DNA of 56,001 nt from positions 1 to 56,001 of the forward strand of contig QPMI01000304.1 in the NCBI GenBank assembly GCA_004431415.1, given 5' to 3'. The position numbers and the translations under genes were made by a program. Each line of letters starts with the position of its first letter. Position 1 is the first letter of the stretch. Under the pieces are notes generated by a model. It did not search any database. It saw nothing but the letters and a program-made list of their open reading frames with translations, and was not told the DNA's origin. Shown one piece after another: positions 41,120 through 52,600 of this stretch. This stretch comes from Cyanophora paradoxa (Eukaryota; Glaucocystophyceae; Cyanophorales; Cyanophoraceae).

Positions 41120-43058
41120 TTAGGGGAAGTCGAGGCCGCGGCACTCGGTAGGCAGGTACCTGCCGGCGCCCGTCAGGGGTGCGGGCGGGGGGAGGGGGCC
41201 GGGGAGAGCAGGCCTCGGGAGCTTGGCGACGAGGACGCGGGAAGATACAATGGGGCCGGCCTCCAGCGGGCCCGTGGCCTCGAGCGCCAGGTCCTGTTCC
41301 CCCGGCCGCCGTGAGGCCCCGCCGAGCCTGAGGTGCGGCGCGGCCGCCGGGCGCATGCGCACGCGGTCGCGGCGGGTGTAGGTCACGAGGATGACGTCGG
41401 GGGGCAGGGAGGCGACGGAGAGCTGCGGGGGGAAAGGCGGTGGGGCGGCGCGCGGGCGGGCGCCGGGCGCCGGGCGGGGCGGGTCGGACCTCGGAGAGGG
41501 AGTCGGCCTCCGGGGCGAGGAGGGCGGGGCGGAGGGGCGGGGCGGAGGCGCAGAGGGCGTCGGGGCACTCGCCGACGAGGAGGGAGCGGTTGGCGGTGGC
41601 GAGGGCGAGCAGCGGTAGGCCCCGCGGCGAGAGGGCGACCGCGAAGGAGACGAGGCGCGCCCCGGGGGCCGCCACGCGGCGGAAGGCGAGCCGGCCGCCG
41701 CACGCGGGGCCCGCGCAGGGGGCGACGTGCAGGGCGACGGTGTCGGCCGCGGGGTCGAAGACGGCGCGGAAGAGGAGGGCGGGGGCCGGCGCGGGGGCGG
41801 GGAGGGCCAGGAGCTGCACGTGCCGCTCGGTGCTCGCCAGCGGGCTCGCCGCCTCGAAGGGCTCGCCCGAGGCCATCGCCCCGCACGCCGCCTCCACGCA
41901 GCTCGCCACCTGCCCCCCGGCGTCTGAGGCAAGCCCGAGACGCTGGGTGCAGGACGCACCGCGGCGTAGCGGGGGTCGGGGGTGTAGGGCAGCACGGGCC
42001 CGAACTGCGAGGCCCTGAGGGGCCGGGGGGCGGGGGCGGGGGGGATGAGGAGCGGGGGGTACGGTGTGCAGCACGACGACCGAGTCGTTGTCGAGGGCCT
42101 CGACCTGAGTGACGGGGGCGGGGACGAGGGGCATGCCGCCGGGACCCTCGGCGACGTCGACGCGGGGGAGGAAGTACGGTCGCAGGGTGGGCGGGCCCAG
42201 GCACGAGGGGTCCGAGCAGCGGAGGAGGACGCCGGGGCCCGTGAGCGCCACGAGGGGGACGCCGTCGGGCCCCACGGCAATTGAGACCGGCCCCCCGCGC
42301 GGCACGTTCGTCACGCCGGGAAAGAGGAGGGCGCGCCGCCCCGCGCAGCGCGCGTCACTGCGGCTCGATCAATAACGGAGCGCCCGCAGCGCGGGGGAAA
42401 GAGGGGGCGCACAGGCAGAAGATGAGGCGCAGCGGGCTGGGCGAAGTCGCCCCCGTGAAGTTGAAAGGAGCCACTGCGACGACGGGCCCCTCGCGGCCGA
42501 TGGCGAAGTCGGCGGTGACGAGCGCGCTCCTGTAGGCGATGTAGCGGTACGAGTAGAGGACACGCACTGAGTCGAAGTCGCTGCAGTTGCGGTCGCTGCA
42601 GTGCGCCTACAGCGCGTTAGCCACAGAAGCATCCGAGAGGCCGATGCCTGTGCCACGCACCAGCGTCACGTACCTGCCAGCGCGCGCTCAGGAGAATCGC
42701 GCGCGAGGAGAGCGATAGGATCCGGACAGCGCACGCGGTTAGTGGGCAGGCCGAGAAGCCGTGGAAGAGCACCACGCCGAGGCCGTCGTTTCCGATGAGC
42801 AATTTCGACAGATGCGCCTGGCGCGCGGGACGATCGGAGATTATGCCGCCAGCCTGAGGGAGCAGCGCGCTCAGAAGCAGTCCAGATGCTAGATACGAGA
42901 TATTTTGAACCCGCGGGGCGCACCGCGCTCTCGTCCGAGGCACCAGTCGCCTCCAACTCGAACCCCGGATCGACGCCACCTGAGCGCGCGGCGCCAAGCA
43001 GCGTGCACACAACGATAACGACGATTGCGCGGGGTGGGAAGCCGGCGTGGCGCTGCAT
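41120..43058 (-). CDS. Secreted protein with repeated GxDGxPxV / CxxxxC units
   Basis: The start MQRHAGFPPRAIVVIVVCTLLGAARSGG-like region (20-residue limit kept: AIVVIVVCTLLGAARSG is the hydrophobic core) is a clear signal peptide or anchor. After it come repeated units built as hydrophobic strand, G-x-DG-x-P-L-V, strand, then C-x4-C: IGNDGLGVVLFHG with HCSDRNC, VGPDGVPLVALTG with RCSDPSC, ALSPRGLPLLALAT with ECPDALC, and VASCVEAAC. Such repeats occur in secreted beta-propeller-like proteins of bacteria and protists, so an extracellular or luminal beta-propeller is likely. The last exon ends RYLPTECRGLDFP. No enzyme motif is seen. Its 5' third is balanced in composition and the 3' part extremely GC-rich. 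The ligand or role is unknown. Confidence 0.68.
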
Positions 43059-43145
43059 TTCTTTGAATTGATCCGAGACTCCGAGTTTCTGCTGGGGTAC
43101 GAGGTTGAGGGGGTTTGAACGTCGGCCTCCGAGCGCTGCACCGCG
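43059..43145. promoter_or_regulatory. Very short divergent promoter, secreted protein / TRP-like channel
   Basis: Only 87 bp separate the opposite ATGs, so both transcription units must share regulatory DNA. Confidence 0.5.
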
Positions 43146-46100
43146 ATGGCTGGCAGCCGACCCGCGCTGTTCGAGGCCGTTGTCGCCGGCCAGACGGACG
43201 CGGTGCGCTCTGCCCAGCCCGACCTCGAACCGCGCTTATCTGCTAGCTGCGGTACGAAGGTCAAGAGCATCCTGGAGCGCGGCCAGGCACCGGTTCGCAT
43301 CTGCCGCCCGCAGCGCTGCAGACGTGCTGATGCGCGTCCGCACAGGTCAACACGCAGGTGTCGCCCTCGCAGACCTGGCGCTTTCCGATGTTAACCAGGC
43401 CCCTTCAGGACAAGTATGGTCGCAGCGCGCTCTTCAAAGCTGTCGAGGGCGGGAATGCACCGCTCGTTCGGTTCCTCCTCGAGCAGGGCGCCCCCGTTGG
43501 TGCGCAACCGTACCGTACGGCCTGCTCCCAGCACCGTGCGCTCAGCGAGCGCACGCCCAGACGTGCGGGCGGTCAACGGCTTCACCCCCCTCATCGCTGG
43601 TGCGCTGTCCGCTGTCCCCGCGCAGCGCTAGCTAACGACCGGCGCCCTCGCAGCCTGCGTCTTGCGGAGGGCAGACATTTGCGCGTGCGTGGTGCATGAT
43701 GCTTGGCGACGAACGCAGCGCTCAGAAGCTGCGCAGCGAGCTGCTGCGCTTCGGGGCGGACGTCCGGACGCAGGACAACGAGGGCAAGTCGGCGCTCGTC
43801 TACGCGGCTCACATCCCTGAGATCAGGGACATGCTCCTGTGCCGGGCCGCGCGGGACGGCTTCACGGACGCCGTGAAGTGCGCCCCGCCGGCGTCGCAGC
43901 GCGCCCCGCCGCCTCTTCATCTCAGCCCCTGACAGAGAGCTGATGCGCCTGGGCGCCAACCTGAACGCGTCGGACACGGAGGGCTGGACGCCCCTCATCG
44001 GGGCCTGCGCGGGAGGCCACTACCCCGTCCTGCGGTCCGCCCCACCGCCCCCACGCTCCCCGCCCCCTGCCCCCGCCCCCGATACCGACGTCGAGGCGCG
44101 CGCGCCGCAGGGAGCTGCTGGCTCGTTCCGACGAGCTGCGGTCCAGCGCGCACCGCTTCGGCGGCGGCGGCGGCGGCTGGGCCGGCGGGGCCGGCAGCGC
44201 CCCTCCCTCCAGGTGAGAGCCCGGGCCCCGCCCCCTCCGCATCGCCCCCCCCCCCCCCCCCCACCCCCCCCCCTCCCCCCTCCGCACCGCCCCGGCCTGA
44301 CGTTGCGGCAGCTTGTCAGGCATGCCCCCGAGCAGCAAAGACAACTTGAAGCGGGTCCACCTCCGCCCCCCTGCCCCCCTGCCCTCCTCGTTGTACCCCT
44401 CCGGGGCGCAAGCCAGCGCTGAACCGCGCCTCGCTCGCCCCAGAAACCGGTGGACGCGACGCTGGAGCTGTACCGCCAGAGCCCCGAGAAGGGCGCGCGG
44501 CGCCCCCCCGCGGCCGCGGGCGCTGGGGCTGGGGCCGATGCGGCGGCAGGGATCTACCTGGAGGCGCGGGACGTGCAGGGCCGCACGGCCCTCATCCACT
44601 CCGCCATCGGCGGCTTCTTCGACATCACCAAGCGCGCCCCCTCCCGCACGATCCCTTGCCCCCTTGTAACCCTGCCTCCTCGTCTGCTCCCGACGCAGGG
44701 AGCTGGTCGAGCGGGGCGCGGAGGTGATGAGCGTGGACGCGTCGGGAAAGACCGGACTCCTTCACGCCGCCGAGGTTCCCGCCCTCCTTCTCCTTTCTCT
44801 GTTGAGCTCAAGCCGTGGCGCCGCGCAGGGCATGCACATCCCGCTCGTGCGGTGCGGGCCGCCCTGCGCCGTCCTGTTTCGCGGTTGAGACGGGGCCGGG
44901 GCAGGTACCTGATGGAGCAGAGCGAGGGGCACCTGGAAGTGTGCGGGGAGGGCGGCGAGGGGCTCCTCCGCGCCCTCGCCCAGTGCCGCGAGAGCCTCCC
45001 CTTCGAGAAGTGCTCCAGGTGCGGGGGCGCCGCGCGCGCGCCCCCCGGCGGGGCCGGCCGGCCTCACGGGGCGGGGGGCAGGCACCGCGTGCGGGCTGTG
45101 CTCCTCTTCTCGAAGCTCTTCCGGGAGCAGGCCTCGGCGGACAAGGCGCCCCGCCCCGCCCGCCCCGGGGAGGAGGGGACGGCGGCCTGACGCGAGGCGG
45201 CGGCGCAGTTCCACGCCGCGAAGCTGAACGGGCTGGCGAACGCCTGCGTGGACCTCGCGACGCAGGTGCCGGGGCCGGCGCCGCCCCTCCCCGCCCGACA
45301 CCGAAGGCTCAAGGGCGGGGCTGGCGGCAGCTGTACGACACGTACGTGGAGGAGTTCGCGAAGAAGCTGCTCGCCCACGAGCTCGAGGGCCAGTCCGTCC
45401 TCGACCTCGCCCTCGACGCCCGGCCCGCCCCCGCCGCCCCCGCCCGCCCCGCCGGCGCGCGACCGGCGGCGCAGGGCGGCGCGCTTCATCGGGCACCCCT
45501 ACGTCCAGCAGTACGTCGACGACCTGTGGACGGGGCGCGGTCAGCCTCGCGCTCCCCTCCCCGCGCCTCCCGCGGCCCGAGCCCGCGCGCAGTGGACGAG
45601 GCGGAGGCGGAGGCGGAGGAACGGGGGAGCCCGCGGAGGCGCCGCGGCTGGTGGCAGCGCTTCAAGCGCCGCATCGCCCCCCGCACCAAGCTCTACGCGC
45701 GCCCTCCCCCTGCCCCTCCCCTCTCACCCGTCCCGCCTGACGCCGCACCTCTCAGATGGAGATGACGAGCTACTTCGTGTACCTCCTCATCTTCAGCATC
45801 GTCGTCGAGCGGCGGGCCATGGAGGCGCGGCGGTGCCGTACACCCCGCCCCGCCCCCACGCCCTGACCGCCCCGCAGCTAACGGCGCTCGAGTGCGTCAT
45901 GTACTTCTATGTGGCCACAATGGCATTGGAGGAGCAACGCCAGGCGCCCACGCCCCGCCGCCCCTCGCGCCCCCCCTCCCCCTGACGCGGGGCAGCTGTG
46001 GTCGGAGGGGTGGCGCGCCTACTTCTCTTCTTTTTGGAATCTGCTTGATCAGGCCATCTTCAACGTGGCGGCCCCGGCCCCGCGCCCCGCCGGGGCGGCT

Positions 46101-48046
46101 CACGCGGGGCAGATCTCGGGGGCCTCCGCGGTGCTGCGGCTGGTGGCGATGGCGGTGCCCGGGGCGGCCGACGACACGCGCCTCGCCAACTTTGCCTACG
46201 ACATCCTCGGCTGCAGCGCGTCCCGCCCCGCCCTGCCCTGCCCGCGCGCCCGCGCAGGCCGGCCGGCGACCCGGGCGGGCGCAGGCGCGCTGCTGCTCTG
46301 GATCCGCCTGCTGAACATCTGCACCTTCAACCGGCGCCTCGGCGAGATGCTCATGCAGATCCGCGGCGTGCGCGCCGGCCCCCCGCCCCGCCCCCGCGGC
46401 GGCGGGGGCCGAGGGCGGGGCGGGGCCAGATGTTCGCGGACTTCACGACCTTCTCCGCCATCATGGTCCTCGTCATGGTCGGCTTCAGTGCGCCACGCCG
46501 CCCCGCCCGCTCCCCTCCGCGGGCCCCGCGCGAGGGCGCCGGCGCAGGCCAGTCGCTGCACGTGCTGGGGGCCGACCGCGTGCACGGCGGCGGCTCCTCC
46601 GTCTTCTTCCTCCCCGCCATGCGCGCCCCTCCCCCCTCGCCCTCCCCCTGGCGGGCGGGCGCGCGTGACGGGGGCGCGTCAGAGTGGACATGTTCCGGGC
46701 GGTGCTCGGCGACTTCGACTTCGACGGCGTCGGCGCCCGCTCCCCCTTCCTCGGCCGCCTCTTCCTCTCCGGCTTCCTCATCGTCCGCCCCGCCTCCCCG
46801 CCCCTGCCCCGCGCCTGACCCCGCGCCCCACGCAAGACCTGCAACATCCTCCTCATGAACCGTGCGCCCCCGCGCTCGCTCGACGGACCCCGGCCCCGCC
46901 CGCCCCGCCAATTCCGGCCCGCGCAGTCCTCATCGCAACCTTCTCGAACACACTCACTACCGTCCGCCGGCCCCTCCGCCTCCCCTCCCCCCCGCCGCGC
47001 GCCGGCGCGGGGCGAGCGGGGCGCGGGGTGGGGCGGGGGTGCAGGTGTCGCTGAACTCGCGGGACGACCTCCTCTTCAACCTCACCGAGCGCGTCCTCGA
47101 CGTCCGCACCCCCGCCCCCGCCCCCGCCCCGGGCGGCCGCCCGTGACGCCCGCCCGCCCGCCGCGACCAGTACCGGGCCTCGGCCTTCCGCCTGCCGCCC
47201 CCCTTCAACGTCTTCGACCTCGCCGGCACCGCCCTCCGCGCCCTCGCCGCCCGCCCCCCGCCCGCCCGACGTGCCCCGCCCCGCGCCCCCCCCCCCCCCC
47301 CTCCTCCCTCCTCGCCCCCGCGCTGAGAACCCGCAGGAGGACGGGAGCGGGGGGAAGCGCACCCCCCAGCGCATGTCCTCCGCCTCCTCCCTGCAGCACG
47401 TCAAGCTCCGCGAGTCCGGCTCCTTCTCATACCCCGGCGCGCCCGCCCCCGCCCCGTCACCCGCCACCCGTCTCATCCGCCGCGCTGCAGCGAACGGGGC
47501 GAGCCCGGCCCCCACGACGGTCGGGTCGGCCTCCGTTGCGGCGGCCGCCGCCATCGCCACCGGCGCCGCGGAGGACGAGTCGTGGTGCGGGGCACCCGGC
47601 CCGGAGCTCGCCCCCGGCGTGGAGCGATCCCCCGCAGGATCGACGCCCCCTTCCGGAAGCTCTCGTCGGGCGGCGGCGGCGCGAAGAAGAAGGAGCAGAG
47701 CGACGAGGCGCGAGGGCACGCCTTCCCAGACCGCGCCCCCCTTGACGGGGACTGGGCCGCCAGGTGGCGACGAGCGTGGAGCACCTGGTGGTGCCGGCGA
47801 TGCAGGCCTTCGTCTCGAAGCAGGTCGGCGAGGTGCGGCAGCAGATGCAGAGCATGGAGCAGACCCTCCAGCAGCGCATGGTGCGCGGCAGCCGGCGCCG
47901 TGCCCGCCCCCCAGATTGAGACCGGCGCGCAGGCGCTGATCGAGCAGCGGCTGCAAGAGACGACGAGCGCACTGCTGGCGCGCCTGGACGCGACGGTGGA
48001 GGCCCTCGGGAAGAAGAAGAGCGGCTCCTGGCAGGGGGCCCGATGA
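43146..48046 (+). CDS. Ankyrin-repeat TRP-like cation channel
   Basis: About two dozen exons. Ankyrin repeats: SRPALFEAVVAGQTDA, DKYGRSALFKAVEGGNAPLV, RTQDNEGKSALVYAAHIPEI, ELMRLGANLNASDTEGWTPL, DVQGRTALIHSAIGGFFDI and ELVERGAEVMSVDASGKTGL. A pre-membrane helical region follows (AAQFHAAKLNGLANACVDLA, LYDTYVEEFAKKLLAHELEG). Membrane segments: TSYFVYLLIFSIVVERR, LTALECVMYFYVATMAL, LLLWIRLLNICTFNRRLGEM and FADFTTFSAIMVLVMVGF. The pore loop MFRAVLGDFDFDGV lies at about 46690-46731, and the last helix LFLSGFL..CNILLMNLLIATFSNTL is TRP/polycystin-like. The tail has a coiled coil (VEHLVVPAMQAFVSKQ, EVRQQMQSMEQTLQQRM, ETGAQALIEQRLQETTSALL) interrupted by a 34-bp intron (47881-47914). It probably carries cations, perhaps calcium, at the plasma or ciliary membrane. 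Family level is confident; gating and ion are not readable. Introns are strongly C-rich, one with an 18-base C run (44245-44262). Confidence 0.83.
47881..47914 (+). other. 34-bp intron
   Basis: GTGCGCGGCA...CCCCCCAG lies between LQQRM and IETGAQALIEQ. Reading through it breaks the frame; removing it restores a continuous coiled coil and the stop at 48046. Confidence 0.75.
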
Positions 48047-48632
48047 CGCCCCCCACGCCTTCTCCGCGCAGCTTCTCTGCGCTTTTTCTTCTGCATGTAC
48101 ATGCAAGAGGCCTCACGCTCAGGGCCTTAAAAGGGCTTCATGTGCGCGCATGCCCGGGATCAGGCCTAGGATATCGATCCGTTCGAATTCGGAAGGGGCC
48201 GAGGGCTTCATCCGCTCGATTGGAAGGCGCCGGATGGGGGATCGATATCCGGAAAACTAAACATGCACGCATGCGCATGCGCAGCTGCGGCGTCCGGAGA
48301 AGAAGAGTATGGGACTGGCAGGACTAGTAATTTGCACGTACCCCCGCTTCAGATCTGTCTGATCTGAGCGGCGCCTTCGGCTTCACATACGATGGCAATT
48401 GCAACGATGAGCCTCTGGGGACCGTTGAGCTTCCTTTGGCAACGTCGGAGATTGCTTCTGCGCCCCTTCAGCACTGCGGCACCAGAACAAGACGCCACCG
48501 TGACACGCGCGTGAAGCACGCGCAGCATCCGCCCATCCGCCCATCGAGCGGCCTCAACAAGCTGTGCACGTCTGCTCAAAGCGCGACCACGAGCCGCCGC
48601 CGACGAGGTAGATTTGAAAGCGCTGGACAGCG
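48047..48632. other. Intergenic region between two plus-strand genes
   Basis: 586 bases with ATCGATATCCGG and CATGCACGCATGCGCATGCG words. A frame ending LKALDSDEELNKVLQGE overlaps the next start and could be coding upstream sequence, but I cannot support it. Confidence 0.45.
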
Positions 48633-49569
48633 ATGAGGAACTCAATAAAGTTCTACAAGGAGAAGGAGAAGTACTATGAGTTCTCGAACTTCCACATAGT
48701 GCGACTCCATGCCCCGCGCGCAGCTTATCCCGGCCCGCGAATTCGAACTGCGCATGCTCTCACACGCGAGCGGCGCGCCGCGCGGCCGCAGTGTAAGCCT
48801 TTCCAGCTCCATTGGTATGAAGACATAAAGGCGGGGCGCACGGACGGTCCCGCGCCCACTTGGCACACGAGCGAGGCATACTTCCAGGCGCGCGCGCGCG
48901 CAGCGCGCGCGCCGTTCTCGAGGCCTCTCGCATTCTGAGTCGGCGAGTCTGCAGGCGCAGAAGTTCTACCCGCATGCGAGGGAGATCGCGGAGTCCATCG
49001 CGACGGACCCGTGCGGCCAGCCGGTTGTGGGGGCTTGCCATCGCTAGCGCTTTCAATGACCCTCAGCCAGGTCGCCCTCCTATGCCTTCAAGGCAGGGCG
49101 GAGGACAGCGGAGAACGCGCAGCACGTGCGGAGGGACTGGCAGGAGGTCAAGGAGGACGTGAGCTGCCCTCCCGCCCCCTACCCCGGCCCCGGGGGCCCT
49201 CCGCTCCGCCGGGCTTGAATCCTGCTCGCGCAGGTAATGATGCACGCGCTGCGGGCCAAGTTCGGGCAGCCGGAGCTGCGGGCGCTACTGCTGGGCACGG
49301 GGGACGCCCTCCTCGTCGAGCACACGAAGCGGGACGCGTACTGGGGCGACGGCGGCGACGGGTCCGGGGCCAACCGGCTCGGGCACTGCCTCATGGCAGT
49401 CCGCGACGAGCTTTGCGCCGCCCCCGGCCCGCCCGGCCCCGGGCCCGCTGCCCCCGCGGCACCCGACTCCGCGAGCCCGCGCGCCCCCGCCTCGTGCGCC
49501 GAGACGGCCGGCAGCGCTAGCACCGCCCCCGCCGTTGTCTCCTGCAGACTACCGCGCGGGTATACGTAG
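48633..49569 (+). CDS. NADAR domain protein (YbiA/DUF1768 family)
   Basis: NADAR proteins act on ADP-ribose or nucleotide-linked sugars; E. coli YbiA is an N-glycosidase of riboflavin intermediates. Spliced sequence: IKFYKEKEKYYEFSNFHI, CKPFQLHWYEDIKAGRTD, PTWHTSEAYFQAQKFYPHAR, EIAESIATDPCGQPVVGACH, AQHVRRDWQEVKEDVMMHAL, RAKFGQPELRALLLGTGDA, LLVEHTKRDAYWGDGGDG and GANRLGHCLMAVRDEL. The EFSNF, YFQAQKF, dW..vK..VM..al..KF, L..TG...LvE....D.yWGdG.dG.G.N.LG..LM..R pattern matches the family throughout. The intron joining YFQ to AQKF has a GC donor. After RDEL the sequence is Ala/Pro-rich and probably includes one more intron before the stop at 49569. The start at 48633 is the first ATG in frame. 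Confidence 0.87.
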
Positions 49570-49664
49570 AGCTCTAGATCTGCACGTGCTCGCTGCGCTA
49601 GCAACTGGTGATGTGCTGGCATTCGGAGAGAAGCTCGCGAGGACGGGGGTGAGGACGGGGGTGG

Positions 49665-52600
49665 CTAGAAGGTGAAGGTGGGGCCGGAGGGGTCGACGTC
49701 GGGGCGGGGCGGGGGCGCGAGGGCGGGGGCGGGGGCCGCCCCGCGGCGCGCTCGAGGCTGGCGGCGTGGAGGCGCTCGACGGCGGCGAGGGCCCAGCGCG
49801 TCAGCGCCGACAGCTGCCCCGCCTCCAGCGTCTCCAGGTACTCCCCGCCAGGCTCGCCCGCGCCGCCGCCGCCCGCACGATCTCCCGCGCCGCCCCCGCC
49901 TCGGCCCGCGCCGCCGCCTCGCGGGCCTCGGCGGCCTCGGCGCGCTCGACGAGGGTGCGGTTCTCGGCGACGAGGGCGGCGACGCAGGCGGCGGCGTGGG
50001 CGGCGCGGCGGCGCTGCTCGGCGGCGCGGGCGCCGTAGAGGGCGAGGAGGGCCCGCGCCTCCTCCACGAGCCCCGCCGCCTGCGTGCCCCGCGCCACCGC
50101 CCCGCCCGCTCCAGGAACGCCCCGCCCGCCCCTCCAGCGCCCCCTCCGCTCCTCCCCGCCCTCCTCCGCCCCGCTCCCGCTCCCCGCGTCGCCCCCGCTC
50201 CCTCGCTCCCGCTCTCCGCCTCCGCCCGTCTCCGCCGCGCCCGCCGCCGCGCCGTCGCCGCCGCCCCGCGGGGCCCTGCCGCTTGGCCGCCGGCGGCGGG
50301 CGCCCGCGGCGGGGCGAGTGCCGGGGCGAGGAGGGGAGGGAGGGCGGGGCGAGGAGGAGGAGGAGGAGGAGGCGTCGGGGTGCCTGCGCCCCCGGGGGGC
50401 TCTCCCCAGCACCGCCCGCGCCGCCGCGCTCGTCGCCGCGCTCACGGCGCCCCGCCTGCCGCCCCGCCCCCGCTCGGGGCCGGTGCGCGGGTGGGGCGCA
50501 AGGGGGCAGGGGCGCGGGCGCACCGGTCGATGTCGTCGAAGAGCATGCCGAGGACGGCGTCCACCGTCAGCTCCCGCGCCCGCCCCGCCCCGCCCCCGTC
50601 CCCGCCCCCTTCCCCCGCCCCCTTGGCCCCCGCCGCCGCCGCCGCCCCGACGCCGCCGCCTTGGACCCGGAGGCCGAGCTCGAGGCCGACCGCTCGCCGC
50701 CCGACGCTCGGCTCCGGCCCGCCCCGCCGTTCTCTTCCGGGCCGCTGGCGCCGGGCGCCGGGGCCGTGGCGGGGGCGGATGCGGCGCGGGAGGGGCGGCC
50801 TCGCGGGGGCGGGCTGGGGCGGCCTTGGCTGCGGGCCCGGGGGGCGGCCTGGGCGCGCTTGCGGGCGGCTTTCTTCTTCTTGCGCTGCGCGTCCCCGCTC
50901 GCCTCCTCGAGCAGCTCCCGCTGCAGCTGCGCCCGCCTCAGCGGGGCGGCGAGGGCGGGCGGGGGGGGGCGGCGCGGCGCGCGTCGGCGGTGTGCTGCTC
51001 GAAGGCCTCGCGGAGGCGCTCGGTGAAGACGTCGCACGCGCGGGCGACGACGAGGCGGCGGTTCCAGCCGACCAGGCGGCACGCGTCCGTCGAGACCCGC
51101 CGCAGCGCGAACAGGCGGTAGCGCAGGTGGCAGAGGGAGACCTGCGCCGCGGCGTGAGGGGAGCGAGGGCGCGGGGCGGGGGCGGGGGCGGGGCGGGGCG
51201 GGGGCGGGCCATGGAGCGGGCGACGGTGAGGCAGTGGTCGAGGAGGGCGCGCCACTGGGCCATCTCGGCGACGGCCTCCTCGGCGTGCTCGGGGTGCTCG
51301 AGCAGCCAGTTGTGCGCCAGGTACACGATGCTGTCCAGCGGCACGTTCCCCGCCGCCGACACCGGCTCCTCCGGCGGGCCCCCGTCCATGGGGAAGTACG
51401 GGGGCGCGGGGTCGGGCCCCGCCACGACGGGCGCCGGCGAGCGCGCCTCGACCGCCGCGCGGAGGCGAGCCACCTGCGGGACGGTGAGGGGCGGGGCGGG
51501 GCGGGGGCGGGGCGGGGGGTGGCCCGCGCCTCCCCGTGTAGCACTCGGCGTCGTGCTCGAGCCAGTCCGCGAGGCGGAGGTTGGGGCCGGCGCCCCGCGC
51601 CGCGTCGATCGCCCGCTGCACGTACGAGATGACCGGCGGCAGGCGCGCGGCGACGCCGGCGGCGGGGCGAGGCCCGGGCGGAGGGCGGCGGAGAGGCCCG
51701 GCGGGTAGGCGCCGGAGGAGACCTGCGTGGAGGTCGGCTGCGGCCACCCCCCGCTCGGCGCCGGCGGCGCCTCCGGCGAGAGCTGCCCCGCCCCGCGTCA
51801 GCCCCAGCCGCAGCCGCAGCCGCAGCCGCAGCCGCGGGGCGGGGCGGGGCGGGGCCGCACGGCCTCGACGTGGCGGGAGAGGAGGGCGTAGAGGTCGACG
51901 AAGGCGAACATGGGCCGCCCGGGGCCCTCCACGCGCCCCGCCACCACCTCCGCCGCCAGCTGCCGCGCGCACCCGAAGGCGCCCCGCGCCATCGGGCCCG
52001 GCGCCGCCGCCGCGCACGCCGCCGCCAGGCCCTCCACCGCCTTCTGCACGTCCGCTGCCAGCGCCCGCGCCCGCGGCAGCAGCCGCGCGTACTCCGCCGC
52101 CCCCTCCTCGAGCTCCGACGCCGGCGCCAGCTGGCACTGCTGCAGCTCCGTCGCCGCGCGGGCGGCGTCGGCGAGGATCGCGCGCCGCCCCGCCGCGTGC
52201 AGCCGCAGGAAGGGCGCCTCGCACTCCCCCGCCCCCGCCTCCCCGCGGGGGCCCTGCATGAGGCTCCGCAGCGGGAGCACGAGGGCGGGGGAGCCGCCGA
52301 GGCGGGAGCCGGGCGGGGGCGGGACGGCGGGGGCGCTGGAGGGCGGGGGCGGCCTGGGGGCGGAGGGGAGGGGCCGGCCGGAGCCGGCCTCGAGGCCGCC
52401 GAGGGCCTCGAGCAGGTCCTGCCCCTCGAGGGTGTGGTAGAAGCGGGTGCGCAGCTGGGGCGCGTGCGGGAAGTAGCCGGACACGTTCAGCGCGTGCCGC
52501 ACCTCGAAGCGCCCCTGCCGGCGGGCTCAGCGGGGCCGGCGGGCGGGGAGGCGGGGGCCGGGGGCGGGGGCGGCGGACGCGGTCGAAAGTGACGAGGTGG

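Noticed and set aside
46853-48116. Long minus-strand open frames opposite the channel 3' end
   Set aside because: The plus strand here encodes the TRP-like pore end and coiled coil with good splice signals; the antisense frames have no family-like sequence.
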